Origin: CALDTK01 sp965213735
Lineage (GTDB): Bacteria > Bacteroidota > Bacteroidia > Chitinophagales > Saprospiraceae
Length of the DNA: 64,000 nt
Assembly (NCBI GenBank): GCA_965213735.1
Contig: CBDCAB010000005.1
Location: 2,147,016-2,211,015 of the forward strand
Direction: 5' to 3'
Positions within the stretch are counted from its first letter, which is position 1. Every line of letters begins with the position of its first letter. The notes under the pieces were generated by a model. That model was not told the origin of the DNA and ran no database searches. It was given only the letters and a program-made list of their open reading frames with translations. The position numbers and the translations under genes are program-made. Positions 9,805-20,100 of this stretch are shown in pieces.

Positions 9805-9814
9805 CACAGCTTCC

Positions 9815-10415
9815 AGCCCCATAAAATGGGTCTCACTCTCCGAGTCCTCCGGGTCCCACAAAAGCATCAGCTGTCCAATAGAAAACCGTCCTGCCCGTAG
9901 GCACATCATTCAATCGAACTGAATGAATTACCAGGCCCCGGAGTGGGACAAATCCTACCCCTAGGCACAGGCAAAATTCAATCTGAATGAATTACCAGGC
10001 CCCGGAGTGAGATAAATCCTGCCCCTAGGCACACGAAAATTCAATCTGCAGGAATGACCAGGCCCCGGAGAGAACTAGGCCAGCCCCATAAAATGGGTCT
10101 CACTCCCCGAGTCCTCCGGGTCCCACAAAAGCATCAGCTGTCCAATAAAGCCGTGCTGCCCGTAGGCACATCATTCAATCAATCTGAATGAATTACCAGG
10201 CCCCGGAGTGAGATTAATCTTACCCCTAGGCACCCCAAAAAGTTAATCTGAATGAATTACCAGGCCCCGGAGTGGGACAAATCCTACCCCTAGGCAAACC
10301 AACAAGCCTACCTGCCTAATGTACCAGGCCCCGGAGTGGGATATATCCTACCCCTAGGCATACGAAAACTCTCCCTGAATTACCAGGCCCCGGAGTGGGA
10401 TAAATCCTGCCCAAA
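9815..10415 (-). repeat. REP-like repeat array, right arm (inverted relative to left arm)
   Basis: Repeated units containing GAATTACCAGGCCCCGGAG followed by CCTAGGCAC, the reverse complement of the left-arm core. Two copies of the long unit (TCCTCCGGGTCCCACAAAAG) start near 9844 and 10111, 267 bp apart; the matching sequence in the left arm is its complement. At least eight short units lie between about 9930 and 10400. No gene is present. Confidence 0.92.
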
Positions 10416-10441
10416 TACCTAGGACTATGAACCCGTGAGCC

Positions 10442-10777
10442 CTACGCCGCCATAGCCCGACATACCTCCATGCACTTCTTGCAGGCCTCAGCGCACTGCT
10501 GGCAATAAGGGTTGTCGTGATCTTTGCACTCCTCATAACAGCGCTCGCAGGCATCGGCGCACAGGGCGCAGGCTTGCTGGTGCAAAGGACTCGTCGCACT
10601 CATGAGCTGCAAACAAACTTGAGTAGTAGCGATGCAGTCGAGGCAGGTCTTGATGCACTCAGCCATCATCTCCTTGCCGGGATGTTGACTGATGCAAATG
10701 GTACAAGTGACCTGGCAGGCCATGCAAGCCTCTATGCATTCGATAGTCTGATCGTAAAGTGGTTTGAACTGTTTCAT
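10442..10777 (-). CDS. Four-helix-bundle copper-storage (Csp-like) protein
   Basis: 111 residues with 19 cysteines, mostly as CxxxC or CxxC on the same helix face (IECIEACMACQVTC, ECIKTCLDC, CALCADACERC, CQQCAEACKKC). This is the pattern of Csp/DUF326 proteins, which hold many Cu(I) ions inside a four-helix bundle. No signal peptide is visible, so it should be cytosolic (Csp3-like). I start at the ATG at 10777 (MKQFKPLYDQT); the upstream start at 10801 adds only MHARHSLG. It is divergent from the HMA-MauE gene across about 200 bp, and a shared metal-responsive control region is likely but not visible as a defined operator. Confidence 0.9.
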   Translation of the reverse strand: MKQFKPLYDQTIECIEACMACQVTCTICISQHPGKEMMAECIKTCLDCIATTQVCLQLMSATSPLHQQACALCADACERCYEECKDHDNPYCQQCAEACKKCMEVCRAMAA

Positions 10778-10978
10778 ACCCAGAGAATGTCGCGCGTGCA
10801 ATGAATGTTAAGCCACGTCACTACATCATAAATTTCGAGCTAGGTGGCAAAACTGCTCGATTTGAACTGTTGTTGAAAGCGTACTAACCTCAGCTACATG
10901 CCACCGCTCGACCTGTTCCTGACCACCTACTATCTCTAGAAGACGCACCTCCACGCCAATCCTAACAAGGCACCACCC

Positions 10979-11746
10979 ATGGCAACCGACACAGCACATC
11001 CCATCACTGAAACCCTTTATCCCGTTACCGGTATGACTTGCGGTGGCTGTGCTGCAGGCATTAAAGGCAAATTGGAAGCACTACCTGAAGTTGCCTATGC
11101 CGAAGTCGATCATGCCGCTGGTGCGGCTCGCGTTGGTACGCATGTCCCAACTAGCGCTAAGTACCTCAACAAGGCTATAGGCGAGAAGTACAGTTTACAA
11201 GAACCTATGCAAGCTAGTGCTACTGCAGCATCAGCCCCAACAATTCCTGCCTCGGACCATGAGCAACGTGATGAGCGCTCGTGGCTCGAAACTTACCGTC
11301 CACTGCTCATCATCGTAGGTCTCATTGCGCTCGTGTCAGGTCTGGCAGCTGGTTTCGATGGAAGTGTGTGGATGCGCTACTTTATGGCAGGCTTTTTTAT
11401 AGTTTTTGCAGGATTTAAGCTGCTCGATGTCGAGGGGTTTAGCGAAAGCTATGCAATGTATGATATTATCGCCAAGCGCTGGCACGCTTGGGGCTATATT
11501 TATCCTTTCGTCGAGCTTGGACTTGGGCTGGCCTACCTTACTAATATTGCTCCTTTTTGGACTAATGTAATTACGATTATTGTCCTCGGGATTAGCGCGA
11601 TTGGGGTGGTGCAAAGTGTGCTAAGTCAACGAACGATAAAGTGTGCCTGCCTCGGAACAGGGTTCAACCTACCAATGAGCACTGTCACTATTATTGAAGA
11701 TGTAGGTATGGTACTCATGGCTGCGCTGATGTTGGCGCTGCACTAG
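10979..11746 (+). CDS. HMA domain-MauE/DoxX membrane fusion protein
   Basis: 255 residues. Residues 10-75 are a heavy-metal-associated domain with GMTCGGCAAG (Cys21, Cys24). A linker follows, then four to five hydrophobic segments from residue ~105 (LLIIVGLIALVSGLAAG, YFMAGFFIVFAGFKLL, YIYPFVELGLGLAYL, NVITIIVLGISAIGVV, IIEDVGMVLMAALML) in the pattern of MauE-type redox membrane proteins, with KCACLGTGF as a possible thiol site. It probably moves or reduces copper at the inner membrane. Its copper-storage and DUF3347 neighbours support a metal role. Confidence 0.82.
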   Translation: MATDTAHPITETLYPVTGMTCGGCAAGIKGKLEALPEVAYAEVDHAAGAARVGTHVPTSAKYLNKAIGEKYSLQEPMQASATAASAPTIPASDHEQRDERSWLETYRPLLIIVGLIALVSGLAAGFDGSVWMRYFMAGFFIVFAGFKLLDVEGFSESYAMYDIIAKRWHAWGYIYPFVELGLGLAYLTNIAPFWTNVITIIVLGISAIGVVQSVLSQRTIKCACLGTGFNLPMSTVTIIEDVGMVLMAALMLALH

Positions 11747-11792
11747 CGCAACCCACGTGGCTGCACCGCGTTGCTAGCTCGTGCCCATCAAA

Positions 11793-12548
11793 ATGCTAGA
11801 CCGCGAGCGCCGACAGCTGGCAGCTGCCCTCCGAACAGGAGGCACGGCAGTGTTTTTCTTGTGGCTACTCCACGCGCTGCGACTACTCGTGGGCAGCCGC
11901 GCAGGCAAGTGGGGCATCGTACCGCGCGAATGGGAAGGACTTACCGGCATTCTCACCGGACCACTAACGCACGGAGACTGGGGACACTTAGCTAATAATT
12001 CCGTACCCTTATTTGCGACTATAGTTTTACTGGTTTATTTCTTTCCCCGCATTGCCGCACGAGCCATGTTGCAGCTCTATCTACTCACCGGAATAGCAGT
12101 CTGGTTGCTCGCCCGTGGAGCAGGTTGGGGAGCTGGTGTTTCAATAAGTCATATTGGTGCTAGCGGAGTAGCTTACGCACTAGTGAGTTTCCTGTTTTGG
12201 TTGGGGGTATTCAAGCGCTCGCTGCAAAGCGTTATCGTGGCCCTAGTTATCCTTCTTTATTTCTCTGGCATGATTGCAGGTGTCTTACCCGATCAACTTA
12301 ACGTCAGCTGGGAATCTCACCTGCTGGGAGGGCTGGTCGGAATGGTTGTAGCCTGGGGTTTTCGCAAATCCGTTGTACGCGACCTCAATAGCGAAACCCC
12401 TCCACCGCCAGTCTACACGTCGCAGCCTTACTTCCCGCCTGACGTATTTGACCACACACGAGCCGAGCGCGAAATGATGCGCCGCCAGGCTATCGAGCAA
12501 GAGCGTTTGCGGCGTTTAGGCGAAGCTGGAGAACGATTTCTCGAATAA
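11793..12548 (+). CDS. Rhomboid family intramembrane serine protease
   Basis: 251 residues from the ATG at 11793 (MLDRERRQ); an in-frame GTG at 11781 is possible. Rhomboid signatures are HGDWGHLANNSVPLF (His and Asn of the oxyanion region), HIGASGVAYAL with the nucleophilic Ser in GASG, and SHLLGGLVGM with the catalytic His. About six membrane segments precede a charged C-terminal tail. It should cleave substrates within the inner membrane; the substrate is unknown. The next gene follows 18 nt downstream. Confidence 0.9.
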   Translation: MLDRERRQLAAALRTGGTAVFFLWLLHALRLLVGSRAGKWGIVPREWEGLTGILTGPLTHGDWGHLANNSVPLFATIVLLVYFFPRIAARAMLQLYLLTGIAVWLLARGAGWGAGVSISHIGASGVAYALVSFLFWLGVFKRSLQSVIVALVILLYFSGMIAGVLPDQLNVSWESHLLGGLVGMVVAWGFRKSVVRDLNSETPPPPVYTSQPYFPPDVFDHTRAEREMMRRQAIEQERLRRLGEAGERFLE

Positions 12549-12566
12549 TCACCTTCAGTCTAAGAC

Positions 12567-13115
12567 ATGAAGTCACTGATTTACCTCGCTTTGCCGCTGC
12601 TCGTTTTGGCGCAAGCCTGCTCCTTTACCAAAGACTTAGAGGCTCATCACCAACAGTTGCTCGCCGCGGTAGGTCCCGACGTGCCCTTGTCCGCAAAGCG
12701 CGATGCACTCGGCGAATCAACCGTGCGCATGATGCACCAGGCCGTCAACAAACTCAACCCGAAGAAGGGTGCCAAATATGTTGAGGCTTACGCCAAAACC
12801 AATGGCTCCCTGCTCGATACACTCGCTGCTCAAATAGTGCAGGGCCAGCGGAAAATGAATAAAGCTGAACGCGTCGCTTTCGTACTCGGTGGAGTGAGCG
12901 AATTTTACGTAATTGACGCCGTAGAACTTATCCCTAAATTCGTGAAAAAGTACAAACAGATTCGAGCAGTCAGTCGCATAACTGGCAACTTAAAAGAAGC
13001 TGTACTAGGCAAAGCTGCCGAACAATTAGGCGGCCTGCTCGGTGACAGTACTCGGCCCCGGCAATTGCCGCTCGACGCTCATCGGCAGTGTGATGTAGAA
13101 AGTAGTTCCAGGTAG
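12567..13115 (+). CDS. Small predicted lipoprotein of unknown function
   Basis: 182 residues starting MKSLIYLALPLLVLAQAC, a lipoprotein signal with Cys18. The rest is mainly helical, with no domain I recognise. The last ~30 codons overlap the 3' end of the convergent histidine kinase gene by 90 bp and look like antisense-derived sequence (STRPRQLPLDAHRQC), so the C-terminus may be a recent extension. It lies 18 nt after the rhomboid gene and is probably co-transcribed with it. Confidence 0.65.
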   Translation: MKSLIYLALPLLVLAQACSFTKDLEAHHQQLLAAVGPDVPLSAKRDALGESTVRMMHQAVNKLNPKKGAKYVEAYAKTNGSLLDTLAAQIVQGQRKMNKAERVAFVLGGVSEFYVIDAVELIPKFVKKYKQIRAVSRITGNLKEAVLGKAAEQLGGLLGDSTRPRQLPLDAHRQCDVESSSR

Positions 13116-15287
13116 CGCGTGCTGATTGGGCTCAAACCAAATCCTGCCCCCCAGTCGCTGGATGGTCTTCTGCGCAATGGCTAAGCCAACGCCGGTGCCG
13201 ACATAAGCGGATTTTGCGTGTAGCATCTGAAACAACACGAATACTTTATCTTGGTAACTCGGATCAATGCCGATACCATTATCCTGCACCCCAATACGAT
13301 ACATCCCGTCGATGACATCAACCCAAATATGTACCTCTGGAGCCCGCTGCGGTGAATGAAACTTTAAAGCATTGTCAATAAGTGAATATACCACGTGGCG
13401 GAGTAGCTTCCCTCCAGTTTGAATTTTTGGAAGTTGGTTGTACTTAACCTTTGCACCCGATTGCTCTATAGTCGTTGATAGTTCATTTTCTATAGATTTA
13501 ATTAAGTGGTTGAGATCTACATCGCTTACTTCATTATCAATACGGGCCACCGATGTGTAATGCATCAGTGAGTCGAGCAGCCGATTGAGTCGTCCTACCC
13601 CCTCGGTCACAAAGCCAAAGAAGGTCTCCCCACGCTCATCGAGCAGGTCGTAATAGTTGCGTTTGATGAGACTCACATAGCTACCTATTTGCCGCAACGG
13701 TTCCTTGAGGTCGTGGCTAGCTACGTAGGCAAATTGCCTGAGTTCTTCGTTGGCCTGCACGAGATCTTGGTTGGCCCGCTCTATCTCCTCGTTCTTTGCG
13801 ACGATGGCATTTTTGAGGTCGTTTTGTTGCGTGAGCTTTTCAATTTCCCTTTCCTTTTGCCGCAGTGCCGCCCGCATGTCGAGGTCGGGCAGGTGTCGCT
13901 CCCGTTGCCGTTGCAGCATGCGCACCGCCAGCGTTGATGCCTGCTGTTCGGATTCTAGCGCAGCTGCCAAATCACCTGCAAGTTGATGAGCCTGAGCCTG
14001 CAAACGAAGCGCTTCCACTACCAGCGCACCCTTACGCTCTTCACGCGCCCTAGCGAGTGCACTTGCCGCAGTGGTAAGAATAGCTGGCGCGTCAGCTGTG
14101 GCTGCGTCAGCAAGCTGTAGCCGCAGCTGTATGAGTTGGGTTTTGGCGGAAGCTGCAACATCAATCTCTGCAAACTGACGACAGGCCTCATTACTTAGGT
14201 GAGCGGCCAAATCTGAGAACCCTTCATCGAGTTTGAGGGCCGCTAATTCCCCCAGCACCAGCGCTTGCCGACTGGTATTGCCCTGATCTTTAGCAGCTTG
14301 AAGCGCGCGGCCAAAACTGGCATTAGCGTCAGCGAAATCACCGCGGCGGTGCGCGTGGCAGCCCAAAGCCAGACAGGCTTCGTAAAGCTTGAGGCTATCA
14401 TCGGCCCGCAGCGTCTCCTCCGCCACGTAGCGAAAGTATTTGTCGGCCTCTAAGTCATTGCTGAGGCTCACAAACACATGCCCAATCTCTAGGTGAGCAT
14501 CGACGAGCAAGGGCTTGCAATCAATTTGTTCGCCAGCATCTAGCGCCTCATACAAGAAGCGGAGCGCGATCTGGTGGTTGCCGCGAAGCCGGGACAATTT
14601 GCCGAGAAAAATATTAGCCTGCGCCTCGGTTTCAGGCTGTTGTGCCCGCTGCGCATACTGTTTGGCCTGATGCGCCTCGTCGATGGCTCGAGAGAGGTCA
14701 GCTGCATCACTCGCCGCGTGAGCTTTAGCCAGCGCGAGTTCTGCGGCCAACGCTAGCGAGCTGAGGTCGTCGAGGTTAGCGAGGGCGGTTTCAGCTTTCG
14801 CCAAAACAGCTGTTGAAGACACATCGCCACGCTGCGCGAGCGTGCTGGCATACGCTACGAGGCTGCGGGCATACAACCGATCATTTTCATCTACCTCCTC
14901 TAATAGTTGCTCTAGGTGCAGTTGCGCCGAGTCCAACTCCCCGAGTCGGAGCAGGGCCACAGCTTTGACATAGGTAATTTTAGCAGGAGCGATTGCGTCG
15001 ACACCACGCACCTTATTCGCTTCGAGTTGCTCGAGTAGTTGCCACCCTTGCGAACGCAGACCAGCATCGTAGGTGTAGGCTGCGTTGAGCAGGTAAATCT
15101 CTGCCATCAGCAGTTGTGCTGCGGCGGCAATGCCCGGTGCTTCACCACTGCGAATAGCGAAATCCTGGGCTATCTGGGCGTTGTTGAGCGCCTTTTTGAG
15201 CTGGCGTCGGCGCAGTAGCTCCCGGCTGGTCTGTAGGAGTCCACGTAGTTTGAGATTGCCGCTCTGGGCAGCGTTGGGTTTAGGCAC
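13026..15287 (-). CDS. TPR-containing sensor histidine kinase
   Basis: 753 residues from a GTG start at 15287. The first ~450 residues are helical TPR-like repeats. A charged coiled coil (~460-520, RQKEREIEKLTQQNDLKNAI) leads into a HisKA domain with phosphoacceptor His in YVASHDLKEPLRQIG. The HATPase domain shows LIDNALKFH (N box), VQDNGIGID (G1) and GTGVGLAIAQK (G2). No transmembrane segment or signal peptide is visible, so it is probably a cytosolic kinase sensing through TPR interactions. No response regulator gene is adjacent, making it an orphan kinase. It carries one exact copy of the 14-mer motif at 14794. Confidence 0.9.
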   Translation of the reverse strand: MPKPNAAQSGNLKLRGLLQTSRELLRRRQLKKALNNAQIAQDFAIRSGEAPGIAAAAQLLMAEIYLLNAAYTYDAGLRSQGWQLLEQLEANKVRGVDAIAPAKITYVKAVALLRLGELDSAQLHLEQLLEEVDENDRLYARSLVAYASTLAQRGDVSSTAVLAKAETALANLDDLSSLALAAELALAKAHAASDAADLSRAIDEAHQAKQYAQRAQQPETEAQANIFLGKLSRLRGNHQIALRFLYEALDAGEQIDCKPLLVDAHLEIGHVFVSLSNDLEADKYFRYVAEETLRADDSLKLYEACLALGCHAHRRGDFADANASFGRALQAAKDQGNTSRQALVLGELAALKLDEGFSDLAAHLSNEACRQFAEIDVAASAKTQLIQLRLQLADAATADAPAILTTAASALARAREERKGALVVEALRLQAQAHQLAGDLAAALESEQQASTLAVRMLQRQRERHLPDLDMRAALRQKEREIEKLTQQNDLKNAIVAKNEEIERANQDLVQANEELRQFAYVASHDLKEPLRQIGSYVSLIKRNYYDLLDERGETFFGFVTEGVGRLNRLLDSLMHYTSVARIDNEVSDVDLNHLIKSIENELSTTIEQSGAKVKYNQLPKIQTGGKLLRHVVYSLIDNALKFHSPQRAPEVHIWVDVIDGMYRIGVQDNGIGIDPSYQDKVFVLFQMLHAKSAYVGTGVGLAIAQKTIQRLGGRIWFEPNQHALPGTTFYITLPMSVERQLPGPSTVTEQAA
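14794..14807 (+). repeat. 14-mer motif GCTTTCGCCAAAAC
   Basis: Exact copy inside the TPR kinase gene; coding strand reads GTT-TTG-GCG-AAA-GC (VLAKA). Confidence 0.85.
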
Positions 15288-15395
15288 GGTGTCAGTGTTT
15301 GTTCCACCGGCTACTCAGCTAGATTTACATCTAGAAAGCACCGGAACTTGCCCCATGTAAGGCAAGCAGTGTGCCAGCGCTGCGGTAATGGGGTG

Positions 15396-16208
15396 TTAAG
15401 GCAGCATTCTCAGCCAGTCTATCAGCGCTGGTCCCCAGGTCTGCTGGTTGTGTTGACCACCCTCCACTGGCATATAACATATATCATCGCTCGGTACGCC
15501 ACGTGCTACTAGCGCGGCAATCATGTCGAGCGTATCGTCTATGACATCAATGATGCCGTTGTTGTTGCGATCAGATTCTTCTTCGTCAGTACCCGCCATA
15601 AAGAAGTAGTGCAATTCTGCGGGCCGGACGGCATTGCGCACTCGCTCTATGGCTATGCGATTTTCATCGGGAGCATCTGGATTGAAGGGGGTTGCTCTCC
15701 ACCAAAAGCTTGCGCTAAAACAAGCCACCTGACCGAAGTGCAACTCCTGGTGATAAGCGATATCAAAGGCCGACAATCCGCCGAGGCTAAAACCACCTAT
15801 CGCCGTGAATTCTCTGTTTCGCCTCACGCGCAGCCTGCGGTGGAGGTAGGGGATTAGTTCTTTGACCACAAAGAGGCGGTGAGCATCTGCCAAATCACCT
15901 AATCCTTCAGCACTGCTGACGCGCGAGGTGCCGTATTCCCGCATCCGCCGCTCGTTGGCGTGAATTCCTACCACCACTCGCGGCCTCACTCGGCGTGTAT
16001 CGTAGGCATGCTGGAGGCGGTCGTGTAGCTCGAGTGCATCGAAGTCCTGTCCGTCGTTGAGCAGCACGAGGGGGTAGCGAGAGAGTATGTTGATGCGGTA
16101 GCTCGGTGGCAGCAGCACCGTCAGCGTCACCTCACGTTGGAGGTAATGGGAAGGCAAGTACAGCGAAAGCTTGCGGATACGACCGCCAGCAGAGGTAAAT
16201 GTGGGCAC
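15396..16208 (-). CDS. Esterase of the alpha/beta-hydrolase fold
   Basis: 270 residues, probable GTG start at 16208. It matches the enterochelin esterase/esterase D-like fold: nucleophile elbow GGFSLGGLSAFD and a likely catalytic His in GGQHNQQTW near the C-terminus. An unusual acidic loop, DRNNNGIIDVIDD, lies between and resembles an EF-hand/dockerin calcium-binding loop. No signal peptide is evident. It is divergent from a second esterase 47 bp away, and the two may act on related substrates. Confidence 0.82.
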   Translation of the reverse strand: MPTFTSAGGRIRKLSLYLPSHYLQREVTLTVLLPPSYRINILSRYPLVLLNDGQDFDALELHDRLQHAYDTRRVRPRVVVGIHANERRMREYGTSRVSSAEGLGDLADAHRLFVVKELIPYLHRRLRVRRNREFTAIGGFSLGGLSAFDIAYHQELHFGQVACFSASFWWRATPFNPDAPDENRIAIERVRNAVRPAELHYFFMAGTDEEESDRNNNGIIDVIDDTLDMIAALVARGVPSDDICYMPVEGGQHNQQTWGPALIDWLRMLP

Positions 16209-16255
16209 AGGCGCGAAGGTAGCCGAGCATTCCTCCGCCTTGCTAGCTTTGCTGC

Positions 16256-16963
16256 ATGCAGGAGCATCACGAACGCATACATTCTCAGGCGACCGGCCGT
16301 GAATTTCAGCTGCTACGGTTTGGTTACAGCGGCGTACCCATTATTGTCTTTCCCACTACCCTCGGGCGCTACCATGAAGCTAAAGACATGGGTCTCATCG
16401 GTTCGGTAGCCCATCTCATCAAGGACGGGCGGGTCATCATTTACTGCCCTGATACCCTCAACCACGAGAGCTGGTACAACAAGCGCCTGCACCCAGCAGA
16501 TAAGGTGCGCACCCACGCAGCTTTTGATCGTATGGTGCGCAACGAATTGGTGCCGCTCATACAGCGTCGCCACCACACGCACAGTGTTGTAGTAGCTGGC
16601 TGCTCCTTTGGTGGCTACACGGCGGCCAACTTTGCTTTCAAGCATCCCGATGTGGTTAGTACCCTTATCAGCATGTCGGGCAGCTTTGACATCAAGTCCT
16701 TTTTAGACGGGTACTACGACAACGAAGTATACTTTAATAATCCTGTAGATTACCTCCCGCAGGCCAACAATCCCGCGCTCTGGAACCTTGGGATCATTCT
16801 CGGCACGAGTGAGTGGGATATCTGTCGCCCTGCCACCGAGCAGCTTGCGCAGATTCTAACCAAGAAAAAGATTCCGTACTGGCTCGACATGCGCGGCTGG
16901 GTCGAACATGACTGGCCGCTGTGGCGCGAGATGTTTCCGGCGTATTTGGGGAGGGTGGTGTAG
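16256..16963 (+). CDS. Esterase of the alpha/beta-hydrolase fold
   Basis: 235 residues from the ATG at 16256. It shows a serine elbow AGCSFGGYTAANFAFKHP and a C-terminal catalytic His in WVEHDWPLW, with SMSGSFDIKSFLDGYYD between, as in the D-like putative esterase family. It is cytoplasmic by sequence and forms a divergent pair with the esterase at 15396-16208. The substrate is unknown. Confidence 0.83.
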   Translation: MQEHHERIHSQATGREFQLLRFGYSGVPIIVFPTTLGRYHEAKDMGLIGSVAHLIKDGRVIIYCPDTLNHESWYNKRLHPADKVRTHAAFDRMVRNELVPLIQRRHHTHSVVVAGCSFGGYTAANFAFKHPDVVSTLISMSGSFDIKSFLDGYYDNEVYFNNPVDYLPQANNPALWNLGIILGTSEWDICRPATEQLAQILTKKKIPYWLDMRGWVEHDWPLWREMFPAYLGRVV

Positions 16964-17133
16964 GGGAGGCTGCACTTGAGCTAAGTTCGGTCGAGGAGTT
17001 TGAAGTCAAATTTTACATCACTTTCTCATGAGGGCAAGAAATTTTTCTTCGGCATCAGTGAACAATCGCGTTATTGCTACTCTTACCCACAAAGACAGTC
17101 ATTCTTCACGCTCAAATTTACTTTGATCATGTT

Positions 17134-17154
17134 CCGCATCCCGCATCCCGCATC
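17134..17154 (+). repeat. Heptamer repeat CCGCATC x3
   Basis: Three perfect tandem CCGCATC units followed by CCGCAAA, ending 18 bp upstream of the chosen start of the next surface-protein gene. Seven-base units change reading frame when copy number changes. Confidence 0.8.
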
Positions 17155-17172
17155 CCGCAAACTGCATGTCGC

Positions 17173-20100
17173 ATGCGGATGCAATTTCTGAACACCTCCA
17201 GACGCTGGTTTAACCTAGGACTTCTTACTTGCTTGACGCTGATTATGGGTCTGCTGCCAGGAAAGGTCCAGGCGCAGGACTGCAACTACTTTGATTATTT
17301 TCCAGATGCCGAAGGATTTTTGTGTGGTGACAATGATGGAGAGTTTTGCCTGACCTACTCACAGGATTATGCGGCTATAGGGTGTAGTGAGGGTTACCAC
17401 TTTGAAATCAGCATCTTCGATCCTGGGGCCACAGTAACCGATTTATACCCATACTACTTGATTGATGCAGGCTCACTGACCGAACCAGTCATTGTGGGTT
17501 TGCAGCCTGAGTTGCTGTATGACGCCGACAGCCGCCTGTGCTTTGATTTAAGTTTGTATAACAATACGTCTCAGATACTGGTGGAGGTCGTTAATAATAA
17601 TGATCCTACTGACAGGTTATTCCCTCAGACATTAGGAGTAGCAGAGCAGCAGATTGGTAGCCCTGGGACAACAACCTACCTCAGTAATTTAATTGCTACA
17701 GGACAATTACCAGCCGCCGCTGCGGAAGGCCGCTTTCATATAGATGGCGATCTAGTGATAGATCAAAATTACCAATTTGGTAGTTTTGGTGGGTCTCCAA
17801 CTAATGTCTTTACTATGGGTCCGGATGCTGGCATTAATGTTGTCAGTGGCCGACAGCTTTCGATGCTAAATTCTCGCCTGGAATCTTGTACATCTCGCTG
17901 GCGCAGCGTTGAAGTAGCTCCTTCTGCTACTTTATTTTCTTGGAGAACTACGATCAGAGGGGCATATCAGGCAATTGATCTAGCTGACGCGGCGCAGCTT
18001 TACATGACCCGATCTCTAATAGAAGATTGTGAAACAGGTATTCGCGCCATAGAGGTGGCCCCAGGTGGCCCAAATATATTTTTCTCGCGTGGACGAGCTG
18101 GAGTAGTAGGCATACGTGACTGCACTAATGGTATACAACTACATAACGCTGGTGATGTGGTGCTAAATGGAGATCTGACAGTATTTGAGATGGAAAATGA
18201 TGGAATTCAGCTGACGGGATCTACCTCATTTCTAACACTAGGTGGTAGGTTCTTACTCAAGCGATGTGGTGGAGCAGGAATCAGTGCTACACACGGTGTT
18301 CCAGCACTCGATGTGTCGCAGGTAGGACTAGAGGAATGTACTTGGGGAATTCGTTCTAGTGGTACCAGCATCGTCAGTGTATCCGAAAGTCAGCTATTTT
18401 CCAATGGTACTGGAATTGCTTCAAGTCAATTTGCCTTTGGTTTCCTCTCGATTTTTCGTCCTACCGAACTTCGCATTCAAGATAACGAATTCTTGTCCAA
18501 TGGATACGACATTGTAGGCTTTGAGCGCGAAAGCAAAGCATTAATCTCTAGCAACTCGTTCATTTTGACCAAGAGTTTGAATGTTGCATTATATGGCGAT
18601 TCTGGCTTTGAGCAACGTTGGGTAGTGCAAAACAACGCGGACATGGAGTCTGACCTGACGAACTTCTACTTTAATCAGGTAGTAAGTGCCAGGGTCAGAG
18701 ATAATCTATATTTTGACGCTGGGCAACGATCAGTAGAGATTTACGGAGGTGAAGACATTAGATTCACTCGAAATGATGCTAAGGCAGATGGAGATATAGC
18801 ATTTATAGCTAACGGCTCTCCTATGAATCAAAATGACTGTAATATCTGGGATGGGGATCTCGCAGTCCAATATCTGGGAATGTGTGGTAACACCAAGCTA
18901 TTAGGAAACACTATGAATTCCTCTGGGTATAATTTTGCCCTTGGCTCCCCCTCACAGAGTAATACCCTTATTGGAAATCAACCATTCACTGGAAATCTCT
19001 TTGATCCGAGCTCACCGTCTAATCCGAAGGCCATCGCGTCCAGCACTTTCTCTGCTCAATCCAGTAAGTTTCTTGTCGGTAACCCCACTCAAGGAACATC
19101 CTTGTACCCATATTTTGTACCGGCCAGCTCCCCATGGTTCACAGGGTTTAATGCGAACAACTTTTCTTGCTCGGGTCCCTACTCGCCCCCTGGCAAAATT
19201 CCAAATTTGCAGGAGACGATCGATGATGAGATTGATGCTCGGGATAGTTTACTTGCAGGGCCTAGCAAAGACGATGTCGAGCTTAAGCTGTATCGTCATA
19301 TTTTAGAGCTAGAATCGCTGCAGACTTTATCAACCTCCCACGCAGGGGTTAAGGCTCAGTTGGAACAAAAGCTGTGGGCGCCGGCCATCGAGGCAGAGTT
19401 TGAATTGAAACTAACTAGACAGCAACTCAGCGCAGATTCTACTGAACGCGAAAGGCTTTTGCAAAATCTCACTATTATCGCTTCACAGCGAAAAGCACTC
19501 GAAATATTTGTTGAGGATTCGAGTACGCAACAAACCTCGGTTGATTCGGTATCCCTTGCACAGGATGATGTGCTGGAAAGTCAGTATGCTGACACGCTAG
19601 CGGCCTATTTAGCGACATTTGAGACCTACGAACTGGCTGTTGACAGTGCTTTGGTTACAAGTAAATCCTTGCTAGCTCAAGCAACAGGTGAAGGTGTGGT
19701 ATCAAGCGAATACATCTTTGCACTCGGACAAAGTTTGGACATTTCAGCTGGTACTTTGCCAACTGAAGCAGATCAACAAGCAATACGAAATCTCGCAGCA
19801 GATTGCCCCTCACAAAAAGGCGAAGGTGTATTCGTAGCTAGATCATTGGTGGCAGCACTCGATAATGCTATCCCAGCGATTTACACCTGGTGCGATGATT
19901 CCGGCGTGAGTAGTGGATTGGTCGTTGGGAACAAGAATCTCCAGCAGGATGCTTTTACGGTATATCCTAACCCGAGTCCGTCGGCTTCACAACTTACCCT
20001 GAGTGGTCGAGGTGTGCAAGTTGGTGCACACGTGGAGCTACTCGACCTTACAGGCCGAATTGTGATGTCTGGATCATTGGCAACTGACGGGACCTACCAG

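Noticed and set aside
7500..10415. CRISPR array
   Set aside because: Units are 64-158 bp and adjoin without unique spacers, and no cas genes are present; a RAYT gene explains the arrays.
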